Of a DNA stretch of 64,000 nucleotides, positions 52,821 to 63,379 are shown piece by piece. The translations under genes were made by a program, and so were the position numbers. Position 1 is the stretch's first letter. Every line of letters begins with the position of its first letter. The stretch is taken from the NCBI RefSeq assembly GCF_000377665.1, contig NZ_KB898646.1, positions 310,001 through 374,000 on the forward strand, in the 5' to 3' direction. The notes below the pieces were generated by a model. It did not search any database. It saw only the letters and a program-made list of their open reading frames with translations, and was not told where the DNA came from. This stretch comes from Vreelandella zhanjiangensis DSM 21076. GTDB taxonomy: Bacteria > Pseudomonadota > Gammaproteobacteria > Pseudomonadales > Halomonadaceae.

Positions 52821-53393
52821 CTAAGGAGTTTGTGTCACGGGAGGATGGTGCCCGCGTACGTTATCGGTTAACCGGACCTGGCTATCATCAAGCCAGACGT
52901 CCATACGTGATGCACTCATGCGCTGGGGCGGCTGCTGCAGTAACGCTGGCGTCTCGCTCCAGGCATGTCGCGTCAGGCCATCATAACGCAATAGGTCCGT
53001 ATCAAGCTGCCAGCCTTCTGACGGAGCGATAAGCCGAGCCTCGCCAGATAGCGTCAGTTCCTGAGTATCCGTATTAAGCTCGCCTTCGTTGGCATTGGCG
53101 AGCCACTCACGGTTGTCGCTGTCAAACAGAGTGGCTTCAGGCCGCGTCGCTTGGGCCATAGTGCTCTGCGGTATATACACCAGCAGTGGGGCGGCCAGCG
53201 ACTGCTGAATGCGTCCCGACTCGCCAAACAGGGTGATCTCGGCATTTTCCAGCACGTGGCCAGGCTCTTCGGCCTGGGCCGCCGGATCAACTGACTGGTC
53301 TTGTGGGCCGCGCGGATCCAGCCATACCAGCAGAACCCCTAAAGCGATGACCAATCCTGCTAGCCAGGCGCGTCTTTTAATCCGGCTAAACAT
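52821..53393 (-). CDS. lptC: LPS export protein LptC
   Basis: Bitopic inner-membrane protein that takes LPS from LptB2FG and passes it to LptA. The 190 residues have an N-terminal membrane helix (about 9-25, WLAGLVIALGVLLVWL) and a periplasmic domain (about 45-185) with low but recognisable LptC similarity (AEITLFGESGRIQQSLAAPLL, YDGLTRHAWSETPA). Its ATG overlaps the kdsC stop by one base. The operon position supports the call. Confidence 0.9.
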   Translation of the reverse strand: MFSRIKRRAWLAGLVIALGVLLVWLDPRGPQDQSVDPAAQAEEPGHVLENAEITLFGESGRIQQSLAAPLLVYIPQSTMAQATRPEATLFDSDNREWLANANEGELNTDTQELTLSGEARLIAPSEGWQLDTDLLRYDGLTRHAWSETPALLQQPPQRMSASRMDVWLDDSQVRLTDNVRGHHPPVTQTP

Positions 53394-53935
53394 TATGAGC
53401 GTCCGGGTAAATAGGTATCGAGTACGGCATCCCAGTGGCCCTGCGCTTCGAGTAGCGTATCGCAGATTTCACGTACCGCGCCGTGACCGCCCAGGCGGTC
53501 GGTAATCCAGTCGGCATGTGTATGCATGTAATCTGGTGCATTGGGTACCGTAATGCCTATGCCGGAGCGCTTGATGGGAGCAAGATCAGGCAGGTCATCA
53601 CCGCAGTAGGCGACCTGGCTGAGATCCAGGTTCAGCTGCTGGCAAAGCCCTTTCAGGGTAGTGAGCTTGTCCTCACAGCCCTGGTGGACATGGGCGATCC
53701 CCAAGGCCGATGCACGCAGGCTTACCATGGGGGAGTCGCGACCGGTAATCAGCGCCACGTGAATGCCCACGCGTTTAAGCAGCTTCAGGCCATGCCCGTC
53801 CTGGGTATGGAACGCTTTGATTTCAACACCGTCTGTCTGGAAATAGAGGCGTCCATCGGTAAGAACACCATCAACGTCCAGGGCAAGTAAGCGCACATGG
53901 CGTAGCCGGTCAAGCAGGGCGGTAGGGAGGGCCAT
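53393..53935 (-). CDS. kdsC: 3-deoxy-D-manno-octulosonate 8-phosphate phosphatase KdsC
   Basis: HAD phosphatase that makes free KDO, the first sugar of the LPS core. The 180 residues begin with the HAD motif I LLALDVDGVLTDG (nucleophile Asp), then HTQDGHGLKLLKR, ITGRDSPMVSLRASALGI and VAYCGDDLPDL, all of the KdsC tetrameric type. It starts 24 bases after kdsD and overlaps lptC by one base. Confidence 0.96.
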   Translation of the reverse strand: MALPTALLDRLRHVRLLALDVDGVLTDGRLYFQTDGVEIKAFHTQDGHGLKLLKRVGIHVALITGRDSPMVSLRASALGIAHVHQGCEDKLTTLKGLCQQLNLDLSQVAYCGDDLPDLAPIKRSGIGITVPNAPDYMHTHADWITDRLGGHGAVREICDTLLEAQGHWDAVLDTYLPGRS

Positions 53936-53959
53936 AAAAGGATCCTTGTCAGTAAATGA

Positions 53960-54946
53960 TTAAATAACGCCGCTGGCGAGAAGATCATGCATATGCAGCG
54001 CGCCGATGGGGCGCTGCTCATCATCCACCACGGCTAGAGCGGTAATGCGGCTATCTTCCATAATGCGTACTGCTTCGGCGGCCAGTATGTCGGGGCTAAT
54101 GCGTTTGCCGGGCCGCGTCATGACATCGTCTACCACCACCTCACGAAGGTCGTGAAACTGATCGAGGGTGCGGCGTAAATCACCATCGGTATAAACCCCT
54201 GCCAAGCGCCCTTCGCTATCCACCACGCAGGTGAAGCCGAGCCCCTGGCGAGTAATTTCAAGCAATGCATCGCGCAGTGGGCTGCCAAGCGCTACCTGGG
54301 GTAGACGTGCACCATCGTGCATGAGATCCCTGACCCGTAATAAAAGCCGTTTACCCAGGCTGCCGCCTGGGTGAGATAACGCAAAATCATCAGCGGTGAA
54401 GCCGCGGGCTTCAAGCAGAGCAACGGCAAGGGCATCGCCGAGTGCCAGTGCCGCTGTAGTAGAGCTTGTAGGTGCCAGATCAAGCGGGCAGGCCTCGCGC
54501 TCGACGCCGCTATCCAAGTGCGCATCGGCATGCTTGGCAAGCGTTGAGTTGGGCTTGCCAGTCATGCTGATCAGGGGTGTGCCCAGGCGCTTCAATAAGG
54601 GAAGCAGCGCAGTGACCTCGGCGGTTTCGCCGGAATTGGAAAGCGCCAGCACTACGTCGGCACGCGTAATCATGCCTAAGTCACCATGGCTGGCTTCGCC
54701 GGGATGAACAAAAAAAGCTGGCGTGCCCGTACTGGCAAGCGTTGCGGCAAGCTTTCCGGCAATATGCCCTGACTTGCCCATGCCGGTCACCACCACGCGG
54801 CCCTGACAGGCCAGCATTAGTTCGCAGGCACGGTCAAAGCTCTCATCAAGCTTGGCCTGAAGGCCGCCGATTGCCGCCTGTTCAATTTGTAGTGTGCGTA
54901 AAGCACTTTCACGCATCAGGCTAAGGGTGGAGGAGGGTTGGGGCAT
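53960..54946 (-). CDS. kdsD: Arabinose-5-phosphate isomerase KdsD
   Basis: Converts ribulose 5-phosphate to arabinose 5-phosphate, the start of KDO synthesis. From the ATG at 54946 (MPQPSSTLSLMRESALRTL) it has 328 residues, exactly the E. coli length. A SIS domain (about 35-170, VVVTGMGKSGHIAGKLAATL and FVHPGEASHGDLGMI) is followed by two CBS domains (about 205-325, from LMHDGARLPQVAL). The open frame upstream is not supported. It heads the minus-strand LPS operon and is divergent from mlaF. Confidence 0.95.
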   Translation of the reverse strand: MPQPSSTLSLMRESALRTLQIEQAAIGGLQAKLDESFDRACELMLACQGRVVVTGMGKSGHIAGKLAATLASTGTPAFFVHPGEASHGDLGMITRADVVLALSNSGETAEVTALLPLLKRLGTPLISMTGKPNSTLAKHADAHLDSGVEREACPLDLAPTSSTTAALALGDALAVALLEARGFTADDFALSHPGGSLGKRLLLRVRDLMHDGARLPQVALGSPLRDALLEITRQGLGFTCVVDSEGRLAGVYTDGDLRRTLDQFHDLREVVVDDVMTRPGKRISPDILAAEAVRIMEDSRITALAVVDDEQRPIGALHMHDLLASGVI

Positions 54947-54959
54947 GAAAATCTCGTTT

Positions 54960-54983
54960 TGATTGAAACGTTCTGATTGAAAC
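54960..54983 (-). repeat. Direct repeat before kdsD
   Basis: TGATTGAAAC occurs at 54960-54969 and again at 54974-54983 on the plus strand, 14 bases apart, immediately upstream of the kdsD ATG. It may be part of the leader or a binding site; no function can be assigned. Confidence 0.4.
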
Positions 54984-55108
54984 ATATAGCGACTAGCCCA
55001 TAAGAATAACATTTAGTCGCTGTGTATAAGCATAGCGCCTTGAAGGGTTTTTATGCCGCATTGGAACGTAGACTCGTCTGTTAGTGCCAATAGAGTTAAG
55101 ATACGATG

Positions 55109-55125
55109 TTCGATAATATTTCGAA
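55109..55125. promoter_or_regulatory. Small palindrome in the kdsD-mlaF gap
   Basis: TTCGA (55109-55113) and TCGAA (55121-55125) flank an AT-only 7-base centre, in the 260-base divergent gap between kdsD and mlaF. TAGAAT (55144-55149) nearby could be a -10 box for mlaF. Operator function is a guess. Confidence 0.25.
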
Positions 55126-55206
55126 AACACTGTTTTTAAACTGTAGAATAGGTCAATCGTACTACTGGCCCGCTCTTAACCAGCGATAATGGGAGTCAAT
55201 CAACCC

Positions 55207-56028
55207 ATGACAGACGTTCCCTTCATTGAAATTGAAGACGTGCACTTCTCGCGTGGGAGCCATGAGATCTTTCGCGGCATCAATATGGTTATCCCTCAGG
55301 GTAAAGTCACGGCGATCATGGGACCTAGCGGTACCGGCAAGACTACGCTGCTTAAGCTAATTGGCGGGCAGTTAACGCCTGATCGCGGGCGCATCATAGT
55401 CGATGGGCAAGATGTGCATCGGTTATCGAGAAAGGCGCTATTTACGTTACGTAAGCGCATGGGAATGCTGTTTCAAAGCGGCGCGCTGTTTTCTGATCTG
55501 GATGTGTTTGAAAACGTGGCCTTCCCGCTACGCGTACACACTGATCTATCGGATGTCATGATCCGCGATCTGGTATTGCTCAAGCTTGAGGCCGTTGGTC
55601 TGCGCGGCGCGCGTCATCTTACCCCTGCCGAGCTGTCTGGGGGGATGGCAAGGCGTGTTGCCCTTGCCCGAGCGATTGCCCTCGATCCAGAGCTGATTCT
55701 TTATGATGAGCCTTTCGTCGGCCAAGACCCTATTTCCATGGGCGTGCTTGTACAGTTAATCAAACGCCTTAATCAGGCGCTTGAGCTCACTTCAGTCGTG
55801 GTATCGCACGATATTAAGGAAACGTTGAGCATTGCTGATTATCTGTACCTTCTAGCCGACGGGCAGGTGGTTGCCGAAGGGACGCCACACACCCTAAATG
55901 CCAATCAGGACCCGCGTGTCAGCCAGTTTGTACATGGCGAGCCTGATGGGCCGGTGCCGTTTCACTATCCCGCCGAGACGCTTTATCGCGATATTCTCGG
56001 TCAAGCTACCGCGACAAGGGCAGGGTAA
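55207..56028 (+). CDS. mlaF: Phospholipid ABC transporter ATP-binding protein MlaF
   Basis: ATPase of the MlaFEDB complex that moves phospholipids between inner and outer membranes. From the ATG at 55207 (GGGAG 11 bases upstream) it has 273 residues; an ATG at 55189 has no ribosome site. Walker [12 protein letters not shown], signature [14 protein letters not shown] and Walker [17 protein letters not shown] are intact, with [11 protein letters not shown] carrying the H-loop. It heads mlaFEDCB; its stop overlaps mlaE. The 260-base gap to divergent kdsD holds a small palindrome (55109-55125). Confidence 0.96.
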   Translation: MTDVPFIEIEDVHFSRGSHEIFRGINMVIPQGKVTAIMGPSGTGKTTLLKLIGGQLTPDRGRIIVDGQDVHRLSRKALFTLRKRMGMLFQSGALFSDLDVFENVAFPLRVHTDLSDVMIRDLVLLKLEAVGLRGARHLTPAELSGGMARRVALARAIALDPELILYDEPFVGQDPISMGVLVQLIKRLNQALELTSVVVSHDIKETLSIADYLYLLADGQVVAEGTPHTLNANQDPRVSQFVHGEPDGPVPFHYPAETLYRDILGQATATRAG

Positions 56029-56828
56029 TGCAGTCGAGATTTCAACAAGGCGTCGACCAGATAGCCCGGTTAGGGCGAAAAGGGTGCGATGTGATGGAGG
56101 CGTTGGGCCGTGCAGGCCTGTTTCTGGCTCAGTCAGCGGTGGGAGTGCCCTCCCGAGAAGGGTGGTATCTCTGGCTTCGCCAGATGCACTTTGTCGGTGT
56201 GCTCTCGCTCGCCATTGTCCTGGTTTCGGGGCTATTTATCGGCATGGTGCTGGCGCTGCAGGGTTACACTATTCTGGTTGATTTTGGCGCTGAGCAGGCG
56301 CTGGGGCAAATGGTGGCACTTTCACTACTGCGCGAGCTGGCGCCGGTGGTCGCGGCACTGCTATTCGCCGGGCGGGCAGGATCGGCGCTCACCGCTGAAA
56401 TCGGCTTGATGAAGGCAACCGAGCAGCTGACCAGCATGGAAATGATTGGGGTAGACCCTTTGCGCCGGGTCATTGCCCCCAGGCTCTGGGCTGGCTTCGT
56501 GGCACTGCCGATTCTTACCGTAGGGTTTGGCGTAGTGGGTATCTGGGGCGGCTATTTAGTAGGGGTGGAGTGGCTGGGCGTATTTGAAGGCTCTTACTGG
56601 AGCAATATGCAGGCCAGCGTCTCTTTTGTCAGCGATGTGGGTAACGGCATTATCAAAAGCCTGGTTTTCGCCGTGGTGGTCACTTGGATTGCCGTGTTCC
56701 AGGGATATGATCTGGTGCCTACGTCTGAAGGTATTTCGCGCGCTACCACGCGCACGGTGGTGTATTCGTCGCTTGCGGTACTGGGGCTTGATTTTGTATT
56801 AACCGCTGTCATGTTCGGCGGTCTCTAA
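56028..56828 (+). CDS. mlaE: Phospholipid ABC transporter permease MlaE
   Basis: Inner-membrane permease of the MlaFEDB complex. The 266 residues have about five to six hydrophobic segments, with the family pattern [60 protein letters not shown] and [14 protein letters not shown]. The ATG shares a base with the mlaF stop (TAATG). MlaD follows after 16 bases. Confidence 0.96.
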   Translation: MQSRFQQGVDQIARLGRKGCDVMEALGRAGLFLAQSAVGVPSREGWYLWLRQMHFVGVLSLAIVLVSGLFIGMVLALQGYTILVDFGAEQALGQMVALSLLRELAPVVAALLFAGRAGSALTAEIGLMKATEQLTSMEMIGVDPLRRVIAPRLWAGFVALPILTVGFGVVGIWGGYLVGVEWLGVFEGSYWSNMQASVSFVSDVGNGIIKSLVFAVVVTWIAVFQGYDLVPTSEGISRATTRTVVYSSLAVLGLDFVLTAVMFGGL

Positions 56829-56844
56829 TGGGTGGAGTGATTTC

Positions 56845-57309
56845 ATGAAGCGCAGTAAAACCATGGAGTTTGGTGTCGGCCTGTTTATGCTGGCGGGAAT
56901 TGTCGGGCTGGTGTTTCTGGGCCTGCGTGTAAGTGGCTTAAGCCTTTCCGCGCCTTCTGAAACGTTCCGCCTGGAAGCGAACTTTGCCAATATCGGCGGG
57001 CTGAAACCCCGCGCCCGCGTCACCATGGCAGGCGTTACGGTGGGGCGCGTAGAGTCAATTGACCTGGATACAGAGTGGTATGACGCCAAAGTCACGCTAC
57101 GCTTGGATAATGACCTGGAAGGCCAGCTGTCTCAGGATACTACCGCGGCGATTCTCACTGCTGGCTTGCTGGGCGAGCAGTATATCGGCTTAAGCGTAGG
57201 CGGTGACCCGGCAATCCTGGAAGATGGCGATACCATACGCGACACGCAGTCGGCGCTGGTGCTTGAAGAACTTATCCAGCAATTTGTATCCAATATGGCT
57301 AGTAACTAA
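56845..57309 (+). CDS. mlaD: Phospholipid transport MCE-domain protein MlaD
   Basis: Membrane-anchored MCE protein that forms a hexameric periplasmic pore on MlaE. The 154 residues have a signal anchor (about 8-28) and one MCE domain (about 38-115: FRLEANFANIGGLKPRARVT and MAGVTVGRVESIDLD). GLLGEQYIGLSVGGDP follows, with a short helical C-terminus (LVLEELIQQFVSNMA). The length is that of the usual short MlaD. Confidence 0.96.
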   Translation: MKRSKTMEFGVGLFMLAGIVGLVFLGLRVSGLSLSAPSETFRLEANFANIGGLKPRARVTMAGVTVGRVESIDLDTEWYDAKVTLRLDNDLEGQLSQDTTAAILTAGLLGEQYIGLSVGGDPAILEDGDTIRDTQSALVLEELIQQFVSNMASN

Positions 57310-57334
57310 ACGTTCAGTAGAAGAGGTGAAGGTA

Positions 57335-57991
57335 ATGCGAAAAACGACACTGCCGTTAATGCGTTGGCTGGTTGCTCTGATGGTGCTGGCATTGGCTCTG
57401 CCGCTTCAGGCCCAGGCTCAATCACAGTCACCTGAAGCGATGGTTCGCGAAAACGTGGATGCGCTGATGGGTGAGATCGAAGGCAAAAAAGACTACTACG
57501 CAAGCAATATCGATGAGCTTGAAGCGTTGGTTGACGATAGCCTTGAAGATGTGGCGGATTTTCGCTACATCGGCGCTAGCGTGATGGGTAGCTACTTCCG
57601 TAACGCGACGCCTGAGCAGCGCAGTCGCTTTGCCGACGTTTTCCGTCAAACCTTGATTGATACCTACACGCGTGGCTTGGTGACATTTGATTATCAGGAT
57701 CTGCGCGTATTGGATAATCAGCGCAGCCAGCGCTATGAAGACCAGGCCAGCGTGGATATGGAAGTGGTGGCCACCAATGGCCAGGTTTATCCGGTCAGCT
57801 ACAGCTTGCGCCTTTCAGACGGTGATTGGCGTGTAGTGAACGTGATCGTCAACGGTATTAATTTGGGCCTGACCTTCCGTAATCAGTTTGACCAGGCCAT
57901 GCGTGATAATAACCGTGATTACGACGCGGTTATTCGCGGCTGGGCACCTGAAATTGGCGTAGACGAGTTAGAGCAAGGGGGCGATGCGTGA
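57335..57991 (+). CDS. mlaC: Periplasmic phospholipid-binding protein MlaC
   Basis: Soluble carrier that shuttles phospholipid between MlaA-porin and MlaFEDB. From the ATG at 57335 (GAGGTGAAGG upstream) it has 218 residues with a signal peptide (cleavage near AQAQS, about residue 28). Conserved parts: YFRNATPEQRSRFADVFRQT, LIDTYTRGLVTFD and WRVVNVIVNGINLGLTFRNQ. The open frame upstream overlaps mlaD and is not used. The stop overlaps the mlaB GTG start (GTGA). Confidence 0.95.
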   Translation: MRKTTLPLMRWLVALMVLALALPLQAQAQSQSPEAMVRENVDALMGEIEGKKDYYASNIDELEALVDDSLEDVADFRYIGASVMGSYFRNATPEQRSRFADVFRQTLIDTYTRGLVTFDYQDLRVLDNQRSQRYEDQASVDMEVVATNGQVYPVSYSLRLSDGDWRVVNVIVNGINLGLTFRNQFDQAMRDNNRDYDAVIRGWAPEIGVDELEQGGDA

Positions 57992-58320
57992 CGGTGTTGC
58001 TGTCACAGTCCCAGGTAAGCCTTAAAGCAGAGCAGGGCACGCTATATGTGGCCGGCGATGCCGGTATGGCAACGGCGGCAGAGCTTGCCGCCGTTGGCAG
58101 TAAGTGGCTAAAGACTACTGAGTTAAACGCAGTGGCGCTTGATTTTAGCGGTGTTCAAAAAGCCAGTAGCGCCGTCATTAGCGTACTGTTCGAGTGGCTA
58201 CGTACCTGTCAGGCGCGCGAGATCACGGTTAGCGGCGTAACGCTTTCTGCACCGCTTGAACGTTTGGCTTCTTTATCAGAAATTGAATCATTGATCCATT
58301 CGCCGACCCTCACCCGCTAG
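57988..58320 (+). CDS. mlaB: STAS-domain protein MlaB
   Basis: Cytoplasmic STAS subunit that binds MlaF and activates the complex. The 110 residues start at a GTG (57988) overlapping the mlaC stop. ALDFSGVQKASSAVISVLFEWLRT is the STAS core with the Ser/Thr turn. It is low in overall conservation, but its position as last gene of mlaFEDCB fixes the assignment. A small hairpin (58331-58345) follows the stop. Confidence 0.9.
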   Translation: MTVLLSQSQVSLKAEQGTLYVAGDAGMATAAELAAVGSKWLKTTELNAVALDFSGVQKASSAVISVLFEWLRTCQAREITVSGVTLSAPLERLASLSEIESLIHSPTLTR

Positions 58321-58415
58321 GGTTGGCACCCTTGGCATCGCCAAGCGTGTCGCTTTTCTTTATTATGTTGCCTTATTAGCATTATTCACACTGACCCGAA
58401 GGAGTTTCCTGTCTC

Positions 58416-59940
<1,525 letters not shown>

Positions 59941-59968
59941 GCCATGCTATTAACCATTGGCCAATACA

Positions 59969-60622
59969 ATGAGTAAGCAACTAATTTTAGCCCTTTCCAA
60001 AGGGCGCATTTTGGACGAAACGCTACCACTGCTCGCCGATGCAGGTATTACGCCAGCGGAAGATTTAGGCAAGAGCCGTAAGCTGCTGTTCGACACCAAT
60101 CTGCCGGATGTAAAGCTGGTAGTGATTCGGGCAACCGACGTGCCTACCTATGTACAGCTGGGTGCTGCTGACCTGGGTATCGCGGGTAAAGACGTTCTTC
60201 TGGAGCATGGCGCCGAAGGCCTTTATGAGCCGCTGGATCTGGAGATTGCCCGCTGCAAGCTGATGACGGCGGGCGTTACCGGACAGCAACCAGCGCTTGC
60301 GCGCCGCCGCGTTGCGACCAAGTTTGTCGATATTGCCCGGCGTTACTATGCCGAGCAGGGTATTCAGGCTGAAGTCATCAAGCTTTACGGTGCGATGGAG
60401 CTGGCGCCTTTGATGAACTTGGCCGATGAAATCGTGGATATTGTGGATACCGGCAATACGCTGCGTGCCAATGGCATGGAGCCGCGTGAGCTGATTGCCC
60501 ACATCAGTACGCGTTTGGTGGTTAATAAGGCCGCCATGACCATGAAGCACGAGCGTATCAAGCCACTTTTGGCACGCTTGGATAGCGCGGTTAAAAAGCG
60601 CCAGACCCTCGCAACTGAATGA
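59969..60622 (+). CDS. hisG: ATP phosphoribosyltransferase catalytic subunit HisG (short form)
   Basis: Condenses ATP and PRPP in the first step of histidine synthesis. From the ATG at 59969 ([20 protein letters not shown]) it has 217 residues, so it is the short form that lacks the C-terminal regulatory domain and needs HisZ (16622-17815). [24 protein letters not shown] residues ([20 protein letters not shown]), [20 protein letters not shown] and [11 protein letters not shown] (PRPP loop) are present. A TTG at 59957 is less likely as start. hisD is 13 bases downstream. Confidence 0.97.
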   Translation: MSKQLILALSKGRILDETLPLLADAGITPAEDLGKSRKLLFDTNLPDVKLVVIRATDVPTYVQLGAADLGIAGKDVLLEHGAEGLYEPLDLEIARCKLMTAGVTGQQPALARRRVATKFVDIARRYYAEQGIQAEVIKLYGAMELAPLMNLADEIVDIVDTGNTLRANGMEPRELIAHISTRLVVNKAAMTMKHERIKPLLARLDSAVKKRQTLATE

Positions 60623-60635
60623 TCCGGGAGAGCTT

Positions 60636-61961
60636 ATGAGCACTATGTCTTCAGCCAGTACGGCTACTATATCCCGGCTCTCAACGCTTGATGCCACGTT
60701 TGACCAGCACCTGGGGGCGCTCCTGGATTGGGAGGGCGTCTCGGATTCGGCGGTTCAATCACGTGTTGATGAAATTTTAAGTGATGTTAAAAAGCGTGGC
60801 GACGCCGCAGTAATTGAGGCGACCAATCGCTTTGACCGACTATCGGTTGAGGGGATGGAAGAGCTGCGCTTAAAGCCCGAGCAGCTCAAACAGGCCTTCG
60901 ATAACCTGCCTGCTGAGCAACGCGATGCGCTTGCCAGCGCCGCTGAGCGGATAAGGCTTTATCACGAACGCCAAAAGCCCACGTCCTGGCAGTATGAGGA
61001 GGCTGACGGCACCGTGCTTGGCCAGCAGGTAACCGCGCTTGATCGGGCGGGTATCTACGTGCCGGGTGGCAAGGCTGCCTATCCATCGTCTGTGTTGATG
61101 AACGCGATCCCGGCGCACGTGGCTGGCGTTCGTGAAATCGTCATGGTGGTGCCTACGCCGGATGGTGTTGTGAACGAGCTGGTCTTGGCGGCCGCTCACC
61201 TGGCAGGCGTCGACTATGTCTTCACCATCGGCGGCGCCCAGGCTATCGCCGCGATGGCATACGGTACCGAGACCGTGCCGAGAGTGGACAAAATTGTAGG
61301 CCCCGGCAATATTTATGTTGCCACGGCAAAGCGCGCGGTATTCGGGCAAGTGGGCATCGATATGATCGCGGGCCCTTCAGAAATTCTGGTGGTGTCCGAC
61401 GGGCAAACCGATCCTGACTGGCTGGCGATGGATCTGTTTTCTCAGGCAGAGCATGACGAGGATGCTCAGGCAATTCTGGTAAGCTGGGATAGCGCGCATC
61501 TGGATGCGGTAGCGGCCTCCATTGAGCGCCTGCTGCCCACTCTGGATCGCGAAGCCATTGTGCGTGAGTCGTTGAGCCGGCGCGGCGCGCTGATTCTTTG
61601 CCAGGATAAAGCCGACGCGATTGCCATGATTAACCGCATTGCGCCTGAGCACTTGGAGCTTTCTGTCGAAGCGCCCGATACATGGTTGGGCGAGGTTCGT
61701 CATGCGGGCGCCATCTTTATGGGGCGCTACACGGCAGAGGCGCTAGGCGATTACTGTGCAGGGCCTAACCATGTTCTGCCCACGTCGGGTACGGCGCGTT
61801 TCTCATCGCCTCTGGGTGTCTACGACTTCCAGAAACGCTCCTCGATTATTCACTGTTCAAGTGAAGGTGCTTCAGAGCTTGGTAAGGTTGCCTCTGTTTT
61901 GGCGCGTGGAGAGTCGCTGACCGCACATGCGCGGTCAGCTGAGTACCGTATCCGCAACTGA
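60636..61961 (+). CDS. hisD: Histidinol dehydrogenase
   Basis: Zinc enzyme that oxidises histidinol to histidine in two NAD-linked steps. The 441 residues hold [51 protein letters not shown], and the zinc region [14 protein letters not shown]. The conserved [17 protein letters not shown] is near the C-terminus. The start is the ATG at 60636 with CGGGAGAG upstream. It ends the murA-hisG-hisD run; no hisC follows, unlike in Pseudomonas. Confidence 0.97.
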   Translation: MSTMSSASTATISRLSTLDATFDQHLGALLDWEGVSDSAVQSRVDEILSDVKKRGDAAVIEATNRFDRLSVEGMEELRLKPEQLKQAFDNLPAEQRDALASAAERIRLYHERQKPTSWQYEEADGTVLGQQVTALDRAGIYVPGGKAAYPSSVLMNAIPAHVAGVREIVMVVPTPDGVVNELVLAAAHLAGVDYVFTIGGAQAIAAMAYGTETVPRVDKIVGPGNIYVATAKRAVFGQVGIDMIAGPSEILVVSDGQTDPDWLAMDLFSQAEHDEDAQAILVSWDSAHLDAVAASIERLLPTLDREAIVRESLSRRGALILCQDKADAIAMINRIAPEHLELSVEAPDTWLGEVRHAGAIFMGRYTAEALGDYCAGPNHVLPTSGTARFSSPLGVYDFQKRSSIIHCSSEGASELGKVASVLARGESLTAHARSAEYRIRN

Positions 61962-61996
61962 GCTATCCATAACTGTGCGCATTGGTCAGGCGAGCC

Positions 61997-63241
61997 TCAG
62001 GAGTCACTGGGTCGCTCGCCTGCCGGCGCATCGTTGATAACCGGGCGTTCGCCCACTTCAAGCGTAACGTCTATCCGCTCGCCGCTGCGTACAATGGTGA
62101 GCGGTAACGATGTGCCGGGCTCGATGGAGGCAATATTGCTCATGGTGGCGCGGGCATCCAGAACGGTTTTCCCGTCAACCGACAGCAAAATATCGCCGGG
62201 CTCAAGGCCTGCTTTATCTGCCGGGCCGCCACTGACGACGCCTGCCACAATGACTCCTTGAGGGGTGCGTAATCCAAACGAGGCGGCCAATTCCCGGGAC
62301 AGCGCCTGCGCTTCGATTCCCAGCCAGCCACGAATGACCCGACCTTGAGTTACCAGCTCATCCAAAATGCTGTGTGCAAGGTTCGCGGGGATCGCAAAGC
62401 CGATACCTTGAGAGCCGCCCGAGCGGGAAAATATCGCAGTATTGATACCCACCAATGCCCCATCGGGGTTGACCAGCGCGCCGCCGGAGTTGCCGGGATT
62501 AATTGCCGCATCGGTCTGAATAAAGTCTTCGTAGGCATTTAGTCCTAAATGGCTTCGCCCCGTGGCGCTAATGATGCCCATGGTAACGGTTTGGCCAACG
62601 CCAAACGGATTGCCGATTGCCAGAGCCACATCGCCCACGGCGACATCTTCTGAATCAGCCATTTCAATAACCGGCAGGTCTTCAAGGTTGATACGCAGTA
62701 CGGCTAAATCGCTTTCAGGATCGGTGCCGATGACTTCGGCAAGCGTTTCGCGGCCATCGCGTAGCGCGACCTGAATCTCGTCTGCGCCATTGATGACGTG
62801 ATGGTTGGTCAGCACATAGCCGTCGTGGCTGATGATAACCCCCGACCCCAGGCTTGAGAGCATACGCTGGTGCGTTGTGGCGTCATCGCCATTAAAAAAT
62901 TGCTGGAAGAAAGGGTCAGACATCAAGGGGTGCTGGTCACGCTCGACAATACGCGACGAATAAACGTTAACCACCGCGGGGGCGGCCTGATTGACTGCGT
63001 GCGAATAGCTGGCCGGGCCCTGGTCGCGGGAAAGGGGGGCTGCCTGGCGAACTTCAGGCGCCGGGCGGCTGCTTGCCTGTTCGCTGGCAGTGACTAGCGG
63101 CGAGGCGGGTGTCTGCGCAGGCGCGGGCGGCGCATTTTTAAATGGGTTCGGTATGTGCTCTGGAAACGCGAATAAAAGCAGGGCAGCGAGCAGTACCCCG
63201 GTTAAAATAGGCCATACATAAGGCAGCACAAGGCGGCGCAT
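61997..63241 (-). CDS. Periplasmic serine protease, DegS/AlgW type
   Basis: Membrane-anchored HtrA-family protease; DegS/AlgW members sense misfolded porins through their PDZ domain and cut anti-sigma factors such as RseA/MucA. The 414 residues have an N-terminal membrane anchor (about 7-27), a Pro/Ala linker (about 35-75), a trypsin-like domain with triad His148 (TNHHVI), Asp178 (ESDLAVL) and Ser252 (NPGNSGGALV), and one PDZ domain (about 300-395, WLGIEAQALSRELAASFGL). A single PDZ and the anchor separate it from DegP/MucD. It is divergent from the NIF3 gene. The sigma-E link is inferred from homologues. Confidence 0.93.
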   Translation of the reverse strand: MRRLVLPYVWPILTGVLLAALLLFAFPEHIPNPFKNAPPAPAQTPASPLVTASEQASSRPAPEVRQAAPLSRDQGPASYSHAVNQAAPAVVNVYSSRIVERDQHPLMSDPFFQQFFNGDDATTHQRMLSSLGSGVIISHDGYVLTNHHVINGADEIQVALRDGRETLAEVIGTDPESDLAVLRINLEDLPVIEMADSEDVAVGDVALAIGNPFGVGQTVTMGIISATGRSHLGLNAYEDFIQTDAAINPGNSGGALVNPDGALVGINTAIFSRSGGSQGIGFAIPANLAHSILDELVTQGRVIRGWLGIEAQALSRELAASFGLRTPQGVIVAGVVSGGPADKAGLEPGDILLSVDGKTVLDARATMSNIASIEPGTSLPLTIVRSGERIDVTLEVGERPVINDAPAGERPSDS

Positions 63242-63379
63242 GCAAGAATTCCTCAGCGGGTAGTGGTCTTGTCAAACGTGAGGTTCGCGATAACACGAAG
63301 CGAGTTTTACTATGGCATGATGGTAACACTTTCTAGCCTAGTTCCTCACGGTAGTCAGAGAATCATTAAAGGAGTCTTT

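Noticed and set aside
58323..58338. Sigma-54 promoter-like TGGCAC upstream of ibaG
   Set aside because: The GC element is two bases off the required spacing from GG, and the stretch is better explained by a CTTGGC/GCCAAG hairpin (58331-58345).
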